This document shows positions 1-9,798 of a DNA stretch of 64,000 nucleotides, piece by piece. Every line of letters begins with the position of its first letter. Position 1 is the first letter of the stretch. The notes under the pieces are model-generated. The model made no database searches and was not told where the DNA came from. It worked only from the letters and a program-made list of their open reading frames with translations. This stretch comes from Chloroflexota bacterium (GTDB lineage Bacteria; Chloroflexota; UBA6077; FW602-bin22): assembly GCA_004297775.1 (NCBI GenBank), contig SCUE01000035.1, positions 80,162 through 144,161 on the forward strand, read 5' to 3'. The position numbers were made by a program, and so were the translations under genes.

Positions 1-1611
1 GCCAGGATCCTGGTGCGAGAAGCCGTTGTGGTCCTGTCGCCACACGTGTGACGAGAGCAGGTAGTTCAGCGAGGCGATCGGCGCCCGCCACGGGACCTCG
101 TCGCGCGTGACCTTCAGCCACTTGGCGTGCTGGTTGAACATCGAGTCGACGACGTGGACGAACGCCTCGTAGGTCGAGAAGAGTCCGTGTCGGCCGGTCA
201 ATAGGTACCCCTCGAGCCAGCCCTGGCAGGTGTGCTCGGAGAGGATCTCCATCGCGCGACCGTCCGGTGCGAGGTGATCGTCTTCCGGCACTTTCTCGCC
301 CATCCAGGCCCGATTCGTCACGTCGAGCACGTCGCCGAGTCGATTGGACGCCAGTTCGTCCGGTGCGACGACGCGAAAGTTTCGGCTGTCGAGATTCGCT
401 TTCATGATGTCGCGCAGGAAGCGACCCAGCGCCCGCGTTGCCTCACCGATCGTCTCGCCCGGCGCGGGGACGTCGATCGCGTAGTCGCGGAAGTCCGGCA
501 TGTCCAGATCGCGCAGAAGCAAGCCGCCGTTGGCGTGCGGATTCGCGCCCATGCGACGTGTGCCGAGCGGCGCGCACCGGGCGATCTCTGGCCGCACGCA
601 GCCTCGGTCGTCGAATAGCTCGTCGGGGCGATAGCGACGCAACCACTCATCGAGAAGCGCCAGGTGGGCCGGATTCCCGGCCACGTCCGAGAGCGGCACC
701 TGGTGCGAGCGCCAGGACCCTTCGGACTTGTGGCCATCCACCTCCGCCGGACCGGTCCAGCCCTTCGGTGTCCGCAGAACAATCATCGGCCAACGAGGCC
801 GCTCGGTCGCACCGCCGGTTCGCGCCTCCCGCTGGATCGTGGCGATGTCGTCGAGCGCGCGATCGAGTGTCTCGGCCATCTGCCGATGCATCAGGGCCGG
901 ATCGTCGCCCTCGACGAAGTACGGCTCGTGCCCGTACCCGCGCAGCAACTGTTCGAGTTCGTGATGTGGAATGCGCGCCAGGACGGTCGGATTCGCGATC
1001 TTGTACCCGTTCAGATGGAGGATCGGCAGCACCGCGCCATCGGACGCCGGATTCAGGAACTTGTTCGAATGCCAGGCGGCCGCGAGCGGACCGGTCTCGG
1101 CCTCACCGTCGCCGATGACGCACGCCACGAGCAAGCCCGGGTTGTCGAGCGCGGCTCCGTAGGCGTGCGAGAGGGCGTAGCCGAGTTCGCCGCCCTCATG
1201 GATCGATCCGGGCGTTTCTGGCGCGGCGTGACTCGGGATGCCGCCGGGAAACGAGAACTGTCGAAAGAGTCGGCGCAGACCTTCGATCCCTGGACCCACA
1301 TTCGGGTAAATCTCGCTGTAGGTGCCTTCGAGGTAGGTGTTCGCGACCATCGCCGGACCGCCGTGGCCGGGGCCACAGACGAAAATCGCGTTCAGGTCGC
1401 GGTCGACGATCGCGCGATTGAGGTGGGCATAAATGAAGTTGAGACCTGGCGTCGTGCCCCAGTGACCAAGCAACCTCGGCTTGACGTGTTCCGATGTGAG
1501 CGGGTCGCGCAGCAGCGGGTTGGCGAGCAGGTAGATCTGTCCGACTGACAGGTAGTTGGCCGCCCGCCAGTAGGCGTCGATCAGTCCGAGTTGTTCGTCG
1601 GTCGGCCGCAT
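1..1611 (-). CDS. xfp: Phosphoketolase (xylulose-5-P/fructose-6-P), 3' end outside window
   Basis: Cytoplasmic thiamine-diphosphate enzyme that splits xylulose-5-P (and often fructose-6-P) with phosphate to acetyl-P plus a shorter sugar phosphate. The N terminus [20 protein letters not shown], the block [20 protein letters not shown] and the TPP-binding stretch [20 protein letters not shown] are typical of the family, as is KGWTGP further on. About 537 codons are visible; the family is usually near 800, so the C-terminal third lies beyond base 1. The ATG at 1611 is preceded by AGGAG. It is the last gene of a run of minus-strand metabolic genes. Identification is firm; which sugar phosphate is preferred cannot be read. 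Confidence 0.95.
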   Translation of the reverse strand, partial: MRPTDEQLGLIDAYWRAANYLSVGQIYLLANPLLRDPLTSEHVKPRLLGHWGTTPGLNFIYAHLNRAIVDRDLNAIFVCGPGHGGPAMVANTYLEGTYSEIYPNVGPGIEGLRRLFRQFSFPGGIPSHAAPETPGSIHEGGELGYALSHAYGAALDNPGLLVACVIGDGEAETGPLAAAWHSNKFLNPASDGAVLPILHLNGYKIANPTVLARIPHHELEQLLRGYGHEPYFVEGDDPALMHRQMAETLDRALDDIATIQREARTGGATERPRWPMIVLRTPKGWTGPAEVDGHKSEGSWRSHQVPLSDVAGNPAHLALLDEWLRRYRPDELFDDRGCVRPEIARCAPLGTRRMGANPHANGGLLLRDLDMPDFRDYAIDVPAPGETIGEATRALGRFLRDIMKANLDSRNFRVVAPDELASNRLGDVLDVTNRAWMGEKVPEDDHLAPDGRAMEILSEHTCQGWLEGYLLTGRHGLFSTYEAFVHVVDSMFNQHAKWLKVTRDEVPWRAPIASLNYLLSSHVWRQDHNGFSHQDPG

Positions 1612-1623
1612 CGGCGTTCGCTC

Positions 1624-1641
1624 CTAATCCGCTCGGATTAG
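1624..1641. promoter_or_regulatory. Perfect palindrome over the xfp ribosome-binding site
   Basis: CTAATCCG-CT-CGGATTAG: two 8-base arms with a 2-base spacer, 13 bases upstream of the xfp ATG and touching its AGGAG. It could be an operator for a dimeric repressor, or an RNA hairpin that hides the ribosome-binding site. No T-run follows, so it is not an obvious terminator of the upstream gene. Confidence 0.45.
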
Positions 1642-1693
1642 CCTACGCGATTGCGCCACTCCCTGACTTCTGGGATTTCCCTGGTGTGGCGCC

Positions 1694-3016
1694 CTACGAC
1701 CGCGCCAGGATATCGCGCGTCGCGGCCGTGCCCTCGGCGAGCGCGACATCGATCGGCTTCTGGTTGCGCAACACCAGATGGAACTCGCCGGCGAGGCGCC
1801 CGGCGACGGCGCGGTACCCCGGGAAGCCGGTGACTGGCGCGTTCGCGGTCTCGAGAAGCTGTGCCAGGATCGGCGGCCAGAGGCTCGCGAACGGACCGGT
1901 ATCGCCCCGGTACGGCGCGCGGTCGAGATTGTTCTGTCGCGCCGGCGGGTAGCCGTTTCCGGCGCACCAGGCGTGGCTCGCCTCGTCGGATGACAGCGCG
2001 GCGATCAGTTCTCGCGCCCGGTCGCCGGACGCGAACCGGCCGACGCACCAGTGGCGGCCGCGCAGGAGGATGCCGCGATGATCGCGCCGGGGCGCCAGCG
2101 TGGCGCCGACCGAGAGGGCGGACCCAATCGCGGTTTCGTTCCGCGCCCAGAGCGACGAGGCCCACCAGAGGCCGACTTTGCCGCTCTCGACCAGACGAAA
2201 GGCCGGGCGATCGGGTGGCAGCGCGCCACGGGTTGCCAGGAGGTCCTGCAGAAAGATCAACGCCGCGCGCATGGCTTCGTGCTCGAATGACACGATGCCG
2301 CCATTCGGCGTCGGGAATGCGGCGCCGGCCGCGAACGCATGCTGTGCGACGTGGAGGTAGAGGTCGTCGCCGGGACCGGTCGGGAGGATCGCGCCCCAAC
2401 GCTCCTCCGGCGCCGCGACGCGCTTGCAGACGTCGGCGTACTCGGCCCAGGTCGACGGTGGTGTCGCCTTGCCGGCTTCTCGCAGGCCAGCCGCGCGAAG
2501 TAGAGCGTCGTTGTAGAACGGCTGAGCGAATACCGGCGCGGCCGGCACACCGAGCGCCTCGCCACGCCAAAGTCCGGTTTCGCGCAGACCCGGAACCCAC
2601 CCGTCGGCGAAAACGGTGTCCGATCCGAACGCCGCGATCACGCCGCGATCCCTCGCCTCCGGAAGCCACTCGCCGGGGAGTTCGAGCACGTCCGGGCCGA
2701 TCCCGCTTGCCGCGGCGCCAAGGGCTCGCCCGAACAGTTCCTCGGGATCGCCGAGCGGAAGCGTTGCCAGATCGATCGCGCCGCCGCGCCGGCCAAGAAT
2801 CGGACGCAATTGGCGATCCATCACCGACGCCGCGATCGCGCCGCCGGCGTGCCAGAGGCGGATCGGGTTGCCAGACGCCCGGAGCGCGATCGTCGGTGGC
2901 TCGACGAGCCGCGTGACACGTGCGCAGGCCGCGCCGAGGAGCGCGATCGCGGATGCGCCGAGGAGCGAGCGACGAGAGAGGGCCTTGGGCCTGACTCGCG
3001 GCGACAGTTGAATCAT
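1694..3016 (-). CDS. Extracellular solute-binding lipoprotein (ABC sugar-type)
   Basis: Probable periplasm-side binding lipoprotein of a sugar ABC importer. The start at 3016 is chosen because it puts an SRRSLLGASAIALLG export signal (twin-arginine-like) at the N terminus followed by a lipobox GAAC around residue 27; a longer reading from 3085 has no signal sequence. The protein is about 440 residues, normal for family 1 binding proteins, and has typical segments such as PFYNDALLRAAGL, SFEHEAMRAALIFLQDLLAT and GKVGLWWASS. No permease or ATPase gene lies next to it, so it may work with components encoded elsewhere. The substrate is unknown. Confidence 0.8.
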   Translation of the reverse strand: MIQLSPRVRPKALSRRSLLGASAIALLGAACARVTRLVEPPTIALRASGNPIRLWHAGGAIAASVMDRQLRPILGRRGGAIDLATLPLGDPEELFGRALGAAASGIGPDVLELPGEWLPEARDRGVIAAFGSDTVFADGWVPGLRETGLWRGEALGVPAAPVFAQPFYNDALLRAAGLREAGKATPPSTWAEYADVCKRVAAPEERWGAILPTGPGDDLYLHVAQHAFAAGAAFPTPNGGIVSFEHEAMRAALIFLQDLLATRGALPPDRPAFRLVESGKVGLWWASSLWARNETAIGSALSVGATLAPRRDHRGILLRGRHWCVGRFASGDRARELIAALSSDEASHAWCAGNGYPPARQNNLDRAPYRGDTGPFASLWPPILAQLLETANAPVTGFPGYRAVAGRLAGEFHLVLRNQKPIDVALAEGTAATRDILARS

Positions 3017-3106
3017 CCGCTGTGGGGACGAGCCGTGGCAGCGCCGGCGTCCGGCACTTTGCCGAAGCGACTGATCCGCCACCACCGAAGAGAAGTCACC
3101 ACAGGG

Positions 3107-4024
3107 TTAGCCATCGTCGTCCGCGAAGTCGAGACGCGTCGTCAGTCCGTCGTATCCGATCGTCGTCGCGGGGAAGATCTCGGCGGCGTGGGGCGCATAG
3201 GCCGCTGGATCGGTGATGGCCTGGCTGATGTGCGTCACCCAGAGTCGGCGCGCGCGCGCGCGCGCCGCCAGGGCACAGGTCTCGTCCAGATGCATGTGCT
3301 GGTGGTCGACCGCGCGCTGGTGATCGTCCGGGGCCATGAACGTCGCCTCGCAGATCAGGAGGTCGGCTTCCTCGGCGAAGCGGACGATAGCATCGGTCGG
3401 CCGCGTGTCGGTCACGTAGGCGACTGAAAGGCCGGGACGCGGCGGTCCGAGGACGTCGTCCGGCTCGGCGTGGCCACCCGGCCACGAGACCGACTGCCCG
3501 TGCTGCAAGCTGTTCCACAGTTCAATCGGAATGCCGCGCGCCTCGGCCCGGGAACGGTCGAATCGCCGCCGCCGCGCCAGGTCGAACCGGTAGCCGAGGC
3601 ACGGCATCCGATGATCGAGGTCGATGGTCGTCAACCTGAGATCGCTGGCGAGATCGATCGCCGCGCCGCCGTTCAGTTCCTGTATGCGGACCTCGAACGG
3701 CAGCCCCGGGACCAACACGGCCAATGAACGCGCCGCGTCGATCGTCTGCCTGGTGCCGTACACCGTGAGCGGATCTTGACGCCCGGACATGCCGAGCGTG
3801 AGGAGAAGTCCAGGCAGTCCGGCAATGTGATCCGCGTGGACGTGGGTCAGCAGGATCGCCGTCAGGCCGCCGAAGCCCCAGCCCGGGGCGCGCATCGCGA
3901 CCTGCGTGCCTTCGCCGCAGTCGGCGAGATACATGTTGCCGCCGACGCGAATCAACGCCGCGGCGAGCGCCCGGCCGGGCAGGGGAACAGTGCCGGCGGT
4001 GCCGACGAGGCAGACGTCGATCAC
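3107..4024 (-). CDS. rnz: Ribonuclease Z-like metallo-beta-lactamase protein
   Basis: Zinc phosphodiesterase of the tRNase Z family, which removes 3' trailers from tRNA precursors. The metal-binding signature LLTHVHADHIAGLPGLL is near residues 60-76; further ligands sit in TIDLDHR, CEATF and WVTHIS. A GTG start at 4024 (VIDVCLVGTAGTVPLPGR) is preferred: a longer reading from 4162 only runs through the upstream dehydrogenase gene in another frame. At about 305 residues it fits the short form of the family. It begins 7 bases after the stop of the upstream gene, so the two are probably co-transcribed. A run of alternating CG codes for an Ala-Arg repeat near the C terminus. Confidence 0.88.
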   Translation of the reverse strand: MIDVCLVGTAGTVPLPGRALAAALIRVGGNMYLADCGEGTQVAMRAPGWGFGGLTAILLTHVHADHIAGLPGLLLTLGMSGRQDPLTVYGTRQTIDAARSLAVLVPGLPFEVRIQELNGGAAIDLASDLRLTTIDLDHRMPCLGYRFDLARRRRFDRSRAEARGIPIELWNSLQHGQSVSWPGGHAEPDDVLGPPRPGLSVAYVTDTRPTDAIVRFAEEADLLICEATFMAPDDHQRAVDHQHMHLDETCALAARARARRLWVTHISQAITDPAAYAPHAAEIFPATTIGYDGLTTRLDFADDDG

Positions 4025-4031
4025 GCGCTGC

Positions 4032-5045
4032 TTAGGCGCCCAGCTCCCGCTCGGCCGCGTCCAGGCTCGCCAGGATCGACTCCTCGACCGCCAGGCCGTC
4101 GCGCCGGCGCTGCGCGTACTGGTCCCACTCGATTTCGCCGGGGACGTAGACGCGATTGACACCTGGAGCGGTCGGACAGGCCTGGATCTGGTCGATCAGT
4201 TCGTCCATGCGCGCCTTGAACTCGTCGATCGGCATGTACCGCGCGACGTCGATCGTCATGAAGAACTGACCGCTGCCGAGCGCGCCGAGTCCAGCGCCGA
4301 AACGCCCGCCCGACATAACGCCGGCCAGGACGTCCAGCATGAGCGCCATCCCGTACCCTTTCGGACCACCGACCGGCTCGAGCGACCCGGCGCGCGCGGC
4401 CAAGGGATCGGTCGTCGGGTTGCCATCGGCGTCGCGGGCCCACCCGAGCGGTATCGACTCGCCCTTCGAGCGGGCCACGTCGAGCTTGCCGCCCGCGACG
4501 ACGCTCGTCGCCATGTCGAGCACCATCGGCCATTCCCGATTGGTCGGCACCGCCATCGCGAAGGGATTGTTGCCGACCAGTTTCTTCGTGCCGCCGGTTG
4601 GGACCATATTGATACCGGCGTTGGTCGTCGCCCAGCCGATCAGGCCGTGGGAGATGGCGCGAATCGCGTAGTACGCCATTGCCCCACAGTGCGTCGAGTG
4701 CTTGAGCGCGACTCCGGCCATGCCGTACTGCTTGCCGCGTTCGATCGCCAGTTCGTTCGCGCGGTAGGCCGTCAGTTGGCCGATGCCGTTGTCGCCGTCG
4801 ACGACGCACTGCGCGCCGTTGTCGACGACGACCTGGATGTTCGGATGAGGATTGATGCGCCCGGCACGGCACGCCTCGACGTAGGTCGGCACGCGAATGA
4901 CGCCGTGCGACGGATGGCCGCGCATGTCGGCCTCGACCAGATGGTCGGCGACGATCGTCGCGTCCGCCTCGGAGATATCCAGGCGGGTGAAGATGCGCGT
5001 CACGCGTGCGCGTAATGCAGATGGATCGATCGTCTGTGTAGCCAT
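4032..5045 (-). CDS. Malate/L-lactate dehydrogenase family (Ldh2 type) oxidoreductase
   Basis: NAD(P)-dependent 2-hydroxyacid dehydrogenase of the Ldh2/YlbC fold, which is unrelated to classical lactate dehydrogenase. Recognisable segments in order are EADMRGHPSHGVIRVPTYVE (residues about 38-57), HSTHCGAMAYYA, NNPFAMAVPT and GGPKGYGMALMLDVLAGVMSG. The length of 337 residues is usual. Substrates in the family include malate, lactate, sulfolactate, ureidoglycolate and 2,3-diketogulonate, so the real one cannot be named. No Shine-Dalgarno sequence precedes the ATG; instead TACCAT lies 8 bases upstream (5054-5059), as in other possibly leaderless genes here. Confidence 0.88.
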   Translation of the reverse strand: MATQTIDPSALRARVTRIFTRLDISEADATIVADHLVEADMRGHPSHGVIRVPTYVEACRAGRINPHPNIQVVVDNGAQCVVDGDNGIGQLTAYRANELAIERGKQYGMAGVALKHSTHCGAMAYYAIRAISHGLIGWATTNAGINMVPTGGTKKLVGNNPFAMAVPTNREWPMVLDMATSVVAGGKLDVARSKGESIPLGWARDADGNPTTDPLAARAGSLEPVGGPKGYGMALMLDVLAGVMSGGRFGAGLGALGSGQFFMTIDVARYMPIDEFKARMDELIDQIQACPTAPGVNRVYVPGEIEWDQYAQRRRDGLAVEESILASLDAAERELGA

Positions 5046-5223
5046 TGGCCGGGATGGTACCAGCGTTGGCGGCGTGCTCGCGAGCGTCTCGTGGCCGTTC
5101 GGTTGCTATTGACTCAGTGCGTCGCCGCGCACAAGCAGGGATGTCATCGAGCAAGTCTATTCCGATCCTCTCTCCGCTCATCCCGATCGCGGGCGCAGGT
5201 TGGCGCGCACCGCGCGTTCGAGG

Positions 5224-6279
5224 TCAGCCACGGTCGTCATTCCAGCGCGTCGGCCACGCGCGCGGACAGGGACCAACGCACCCAGTTGAACAACGGTCCG
5301 AGGTGACGCCAACCGCGTGCCATATCACCACGGTCAGCGCGAAGTACACGCCGGTCGCTAATCCACGAGTTGCCGGCAGCATCGCCACCAGCACCGTCCA
5401 CTGGTTGATCTTGGACGACATGAGGGCGGTCAGCGCGGCCGAGCCGAGCCCGCGCCACGCGAACAGCGAGACCACCACGAACTCGGGTGCCTCGGAGGCG
5501 AGGGGCGCCAGCCACTGCACGAGCAGGAACTCGTCGACGCCGAGCGCGGTGCCCGCGCCGACGAGCGCCTTCGCGAACGGCTTCGCAACGAGAAGGATCG
5601 CGCCGGCCGCGCCGATCACCAGCGCCGCGGTCACGAGCCTTCGCGAGCGTGGCGATAGCGCCCCGATCGTCCGCGCCGGGCCGACCAGGTGCGGTTCCCC
5701 GGCCGGCAAGCGCGCCAGCCGCCAGACGTAGAGGCCAAATAGAGTAACCAGGACAGCCATGTCGAGCAGCGAGATGTCGCCCTTGAATGGCAGGACACAC
5801 GCATACACCGTTGCCGCCAGAAGCACCACGAGTTCGAGACGGTTCTGGCGCTGTAGCTGCACGGCGACGTGCCGGTGGCGCAGCCAGGCAATAAGCACGA
5901 CGAGCGGCCACGCAATACCGATCAGTAGTCGGTTCGCGCCGGTCATGTTCGCGACCGCGTAGCCAGCGTAGACCGGGTCCTCCGCCGCCAACCAGGCGAA
6001 ACTCGCGTCGACGACGTACTCGGGTAGGATCGCGATCAGGGCCAGCGCCGCGAGCGCGAGTCCTTGCGAGACATCGAGCTGGGCCACCTCCGCGGCCCAG
6101 GACAGCAGAAAGGCCGCTCCAACGATCGCCAACCCGTAGATCGCCGCGCGGATGGGGTCGGAGAGCGGTGTTCCGAGCACAGCGACGGCGACGCCGGGAA
6201 CGGTCGCGAGCGCGGCCAGCGCGACCAGGAGCCAACTGGCGGACCGCGCCGCGAGTGTGGGCTGTGCGGTGATCGGCAA
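5224..6279 (-). CDS. Sodium/calcium exchanger-like membrane protein (CaCA family), odd C terminus
   Basis: Integral membrane cation antiporter with about ten hydrophobic segments. Two inverted repeats of the CaCA type are visible: LPEYVVDASFAW with NMTGANRLLIG (residues about 85-120), and SEAPEFVVVSLFAWRG with ALMSSKINQWTVLVAMLP (about 265-305). The start is a TTG at 6279 with GGAGGG 6 bases upstream; there is no better ATG. After IWHAVGV the protein loses hydrophobicity and ends in a Cys/Arg/Trp-rich tail. The last transmembrane segments seen in relatives are therefore missing or shifted to another frame, and 5046-5223 may contain degraded coding sequence. Confidence 0.75.
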   Translation of the reverse strand: MPITAQPTLAARSASWLLVALAALATVPGVAVAVLGTPLSDPIRAAIYGLAIVGAAFLLSWAAEVAQLDVSQGLALAALALIAILPEYVVDASFAWLAAEDPVYAGYAVANMTGANRLLIGIAWPLVVLIAWLRHRHVAVQLQRQNRLELVVLLAATVYACVLPFKGDISLLDMAVLVTLFGLYVWRLARLPAGEPHLVGPARTIGALSPRSRRLVTAALVIGAAGAILLVAKPFAKALVGAGTALGVDEFLLVQWLAPLASEAPEFVVVSLFAWRGLGSAALTALMSSKINQWTVLVAMLPATRGLATGVYFALTVVIWHAVGVTSDRCSTGCVGPCPRAWPTRWNDDRG

Positions 6280-6581
6280 GGCGGACCCTCCGGCGATGAT
6301 GGTTCCCTGGCGGGATGTCCTGGTCGAAGGTCTCCTCGTGGCCCGTCATAGCGGGCTGGCGTGGCCGTGCCACGAGAGACCGTCCTGACGGCCGCGCCGA
6401 GCACGGGCGTACTCCCCTCGGTGTCGGGGTCTAATGTACGAGGTCGGCCGGCTGTCCGTCAGTCAGCATTATTGCGTACGCCTCGTTTCAGCCGTCGGCG
6501 GCGGATCGCGGCGTTCGAATGACCGACCGGACCTCACGATCGACACTCGCGCACCCTACGCGCGCGGTTCGCGGTGTGAGT
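6280..6581. other. Non-coding gap between exchanger and LLM oxidoreductase
   Basis: About 300 bases with no convincing gene on either strand. Open frames here have base composition unlike neighbouring genes and no recognisable protein. It must contain the exchanger's promoter and any terminator of the LLM gene, but I see no strong hairpin. Confidence 0.5.
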
Positions 6582-7589
6582 CTACGCCGCCCGGACGCGT
6601 TCCGGCGCCAGCGCGCGCATTGTTTCGCGGACGGCCTCGGCGGTCTTGCGGGCGGTGATGACCCGGACGACCGCGGTGTCGAGCCCGGTCGCGAGCCGCT
6701 TGAACGCCGCCGGCGCCTCGGCCGCGCCGCCAAAGTATCCGACCTTGCGAATCAGTTCATCCGGGAATCGGTCGAGCAGATCGTTGGCGTCGGCGCCATC
6801 CGCGCGGCCGGTCTCGTATGCGACGAGCGCGTCGGCGAATCCCATGCGCTCGAAGTGCGCGCGATAGGTCGGCAGCAAGGCGTAGTTCACGACCTGTCGC
6901 GACAACGCCCGCCGCGCCGCGGGGACATCCTCATCGACGCAGACGCGAATGTACTGCGTGATTGGGACCGCCGATGGATCGCGACCGGCCGCGCGGGCGC
7001 CCTCGGCGATGCGCTCGCGACACCAAGCGACCTGCTCGGGCGATGCCCAGTTCGGCAGGACGCCGTCGGCGTGCCGTCCGGCCATCTGAAGCGTCTTTGG
7101 CCCCAGCGCGGCGACGAACACCGGCGTCGGTGGCGGCTTGATTCCGAGGGACACGCCACGGAGGGTGATCATCTTGCCTTCGAGTGTCACGCTTTCGCCG
7201 CCGAGCAGGCCGCGCAGGGCGATCGCGTACTCGCGCAGCGCCGTCAACGGCGTGACGTTCGGCAAGCCGAACATCTCGCGCGCGTGCGGCTCGTAGAGCG
7301 GATTCGCGCCGATCCCGAGGGTGAAGGTTCCGCGCGTGATCGTCGAGACCGTGGCCGCCTGGGCCGCCAGCGTTACGGCCGACCAGTTGCCGGCCGGGAT
7401 GACCGAGATGCCGGTCGGAAGTCCGCTCGTCTCAAACCAACGAACGCAGGTGTGAAAGGCATCGAATCCGGTCGCGCCGGCCGGCGTCCACACGCTGGCG
7501 AAGCCGTGATCGGCCGCGTCTCGCGCCAGACCGCGCAATTCGTCCGGCGGTAGCCCCAGCATGGGGTCCAGGCCGATGCCAATTTCCAC
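6582..7589 (-). CDS. LLM-class (F420-type) flavin-dependent oxidoreductase
   Basis: Luciferase-like TIM-barrel oxidoreductase, likely using coenzyme F420 or FMN. The N terminus VEIGIGLDPMLGLPPDELRG, TFTLGIGANPLYEP, and FVAALGPKTLQMAGRHADGV are typical. A GTG at 7589 is the best start: the upstream AAGGAC is suitably spaced and the longer frame from 7718 runs Arg/Pro-rich through the preceding gene. That gives about 335 residues, normal for the family. It lies 13 bases after the FmdB-like gene and is probably in one transcript with it. The substrate is unknown. Confidence 0.85.
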   Translation of the reverse strand: MEIGIGLDPMLGLPPDELRGLARDAADHGFASVWTPAGATGFDAFHTCVRWFETSGLPTGISVIPAGNWSAVTLAAQAATVSTITRGTFTLGIGANPLYEPHAREMFGLPNVTPLTALREYAIALRGLLGGESVTLEGKMITLRGVSLGIKPPPTPVFVAALGPKTLQMAGRHADGVLPNWASPEQVAWCRERIAEGARAAGRDPSAVPITQYIRVCVDEDVPAARRALSRQVVNYALLPTYRAHFERMGFADALVAYETGRADGADANDLLDRFPDELIRKVGYFGGAAEAPAAFKRLATGLDTAVVRVITARKTAEAVRETMRALAPERVRAA

Positions 7590-7602
7590 GTGAACTTTGT
7601 CC

Positions 7603-7848
7603 TTACTTCTTCGACTTTGGCTTACCGGTGGCCTTGGGGGTCGCCTTCGCGGCCGGCATCGGCTCGCGCATCGGCGCCTTCGCCGGGATCTTGACTGTGT
7701 AGTCGGCCTTCGATGCAAACCCCGACACGAGTTTCTCGGCCGGTTTGCCGCAGGTCGGACAGGGTCCGGGCTCGCCGGACTGCGACATCGCGCGCGTCAA
7801 TTCGAAGTCCGTGGCGCAGGTCCGGCACCGATATTCATAAATTGGCAC
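7603..7848 (-). CDS. FmdB-family zinc ribbon protein
   Basis: Small protein of 81 residues beginning MPIYEYRCRTC, the signature of the FmdB (CxxC_CXXC_SSSS) family. Two Cys pairs, CRTC (residues 8-11) and CPTC (30-33), should bind one zinc. The C-terminal third is a Lys/Pro/Ala-rich tail. Family members are called putative regulators, though the function is not established. It is divergent from the histidine kinase gene and precedes the LLM oxidoreductase. Confidence 0.88.
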   Translation of the reverse strand: MPIYEYRCRTCATDFELTRAMSQSGEPGPCPTCGKPAEKLVSGFASKADYTVKIPAKAPMREPMPAAKATPKATGKPKSKK

Positions 7849-7995
7849 TTGAACACCCCCTTCGGGTCCTACATTCTATCGCCTGACAGTGGAGCAACAA
7901 GGCCAACTGGCGCGATCCGTCATCGGGCGACTCCCGTCGGGCGCACGTCGCCGATCGTCGCCCATCGTTTTCGCGCGCTAGGGCATCTCGAACCG

Positions 7996-9798
7996 ATGTT
8001 TCCGCTCGGCCGCTGGCGCCTCGGTCTGCGCGGGCAGCTCGTCGCCCAGGTCGTCATCGGCGTCGTCGTCGTCGTCGGAATGCTGCTGCTCCTGCGCGCC
8101 TACATCGCGCAGGAGGAAATGGATCGCGGCGGTCGAGCACGTCAGTCGGTTGGCCGAGTTCTGGCGGGATACATCGACGCGCAGTTGACGAATCAGCTCG
8201 CGCAACTGGCGCGAGCGGCCGGTCAGTTCGCGCTTCCCGGCGCGCGCCCGGCGCCGTCGCTGTTGGAGGACGCGCGGTCGCGTCTCGAAGCGTCGTCGCA
8301 CGGCGTCTACCTCCTCGATGCCTCCGGGATGCTGATCGCGGCCGATCCACTCGAGATCGGCGCCGTCGCCGAGGCGGTTGGCCGCCGGCCGGAGGTCGTC
8401 GAGGCGATCGCGCGGGGGCGGCCGGCCGTGTCCGGCGTCCACACTGGACCGCGTGGGCGTCCGCAGTTCGCGGTCGTCGTTCCGGTGCGACTCGCGGCCG
8501 GGGTCGGCCAACTGGGATCTCTGGTCGATCCGACCAGCCCGCTCTTCGTCGAGCTCGTCGAAGCAGCGCGCGCGATGGATGATGGCATCGTCGCCGAGGT
8601 CGTCGATCAGTTCGGCACAGTCGTTTCCGCGACTCAACGGGAAAGAACGCTCTTGCCGGCCGCGTTTCCGGTGCTGGCGCCGGGCGCGGCCGGCACCGGT
8701 CAGATCGCCCGACCGATCGGAATCTCGGGTGACGAGCCGTTCCTGGTCGTGCGCGTGCCGCTCGAACGAGCGCCGTGGCACCTCGTTGTCGCGGTGCCCG
8801 AGGCACGCATCCTCGCGCCGGTGCGGCGCTGGGACCAGCCACTCGCCGGCATGGGAATCGCGACGTTTCTGGTGCTGGTTGGGTTGTCGGTCCTGACGTC
8901 GCGTGGGATCGTCGGGCCGGTTCAAACGCTGATACAGTCGGCCCGTCGCATCGCGCGCGGCGATCTTGCGAGCCCCGTTCCGCGCGTCGGTGGCGGCGAG
9001 CTCGGCAATCTCGCCGCCGCGCTCGATGACATGCGTGGCGACCTGCGGACGGCCGATCAGGCCCGCGCCGAGGTCGACCACCTCAAGGATGAGTTCATCT
9101 CGTCGGTCTCGCACGAACTGCGCACACCGCTCGGCTTCGTCAAGGGGTACGCGACGACGCTCCTGCGGACCGACACGCGCTGGGATAGTCGAACCGCGCG
9201 ACGCTGTCTCGAAATCATCGACGAGTCGAGTGACCAACTGCTCGAATTGGTCGATCATCTCCTCGATATGTCGCGCATCAACGAGGGGAAACTCAGCGTC
9301 AACCCCGAGCCGACCGCGCTCGGCCCGCTGATCGAGGAGGCACGGCATCGCTACGGCAGCCGATCACGCGAGCACGTGATGGTCGCGCGGATTTCCCCGG
9401 AATGCCCGGAGGTCCATGCCGACCCGAGCCGCGTGCGCCAGATCTTGAACAACTTGCTCGACAACGCGATCAAGTACTCGCCCGAGGGCGGCGACATCGC
9501 GATCGAACTCGAAGTCGTCGATACCCCGGTGGCGCCGATGGCTCAGGTCTCGGTGTGCGATCGTGGCATCGGCATAACGTCCGACCAGCTCGAGGTGGTT
9601 TTCGATCGGTTCAATCGCGGCCGCAACCCCTTGATTCGCAAGATCAGGGGCGTCGGCCTGGGCTTACCAATCTGTCGCGGAATCGTCGAGGCGCACGGCG
9701 GTAGGATCTGGGCGGAACGAGCGACGGAGCAGGGAACGATCGTGCGGTTCACGTTGCCGCTCGCGCGGAGTGCGGTCGAGGTTGGGGGTGGTGGATGA
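7996..9798 (+). CDS. Membrane sensor histidine kinase (HAMP-HisKA-HATPase)
   Basis: Two-component sensor of about 600 residues. A first membrane helix (about 14-34, VAQVVIGVVVVVGMLLLL) is followed by an extracytoplasmic sensing domain with a PAS/Cache-like GVYLLDASGMLIAADP stretch. A second helix (about 285-305), a HAMP linker, and HisKA with FISSVSHELRTPLGFVKGY (phospho-His near 371) follow. The ATPase domain has NNLLDNAIKYSPEGG, DRGIGIT and GVGLGLPICRGIVEAHGG. The ATG at 7996 opens with a short basic stretch before the helix; an upstream in-frame extension looks non-coding. Its stop overlaps the start of the OmpR-type regulator (ATGA), so the two form a cognate pair. Confidence 0.93.
   Translation: MFPLGRWRLGLRGQLVAQVVIGVVVVVGMLLLLRAYIAQEEMDRGGRARQSVGRVLAGYIDAQLTNQLAQLARAAGQFALPGARPAPSLLEDARSRLEASSHGVYLLDASGMLIAADPLEIGAVAEAVGRRPEVVEAIARGRPAVSGVHTGPRGRPQFAVVVPVRLAAGVGQLGSLVDPTSPLFVELVEAARAMDDGIVAEVVDQFGTVVSATQRERTLLPAAFPVLAPGAAGTGQIARPIGISGDEPFLVVRVPLERAPWHLVVAVPEARILAPVRRWDQPLAGMGIATFLVLVGLSVLTSRGIVGPVQTLIQSARRIARGDLASPVPRVGGGELGNLAAALDDMRGDLRTADQARAEVDHLKDEFISSVSHELRTPLGFVKGYATTLLRTDTRWDSRTARRCLEIIDESSDQLLELVDHLLDMSRINEGKLSVNPEPTALGPLIEEARHRYGSRSREHVMVARISPECPEVHADPSRVRQILNNLLDNAIKYSPEGGDIAIELEVVDTPVAPMAQVSVCDRGIGITSDQLEVVFDRFNRGRNPLIRKIRGVGLGLPICRGIVEAHGGRIWAERATEQGTIVRFTLPLARSAVEVGGGG

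Noticed and set aside
3247..3272. Alternating CG run, possible Z-DNA element
   Set aside because: It lies inside the RNase Z gene and simply encodes an Ala-Arg repeat.
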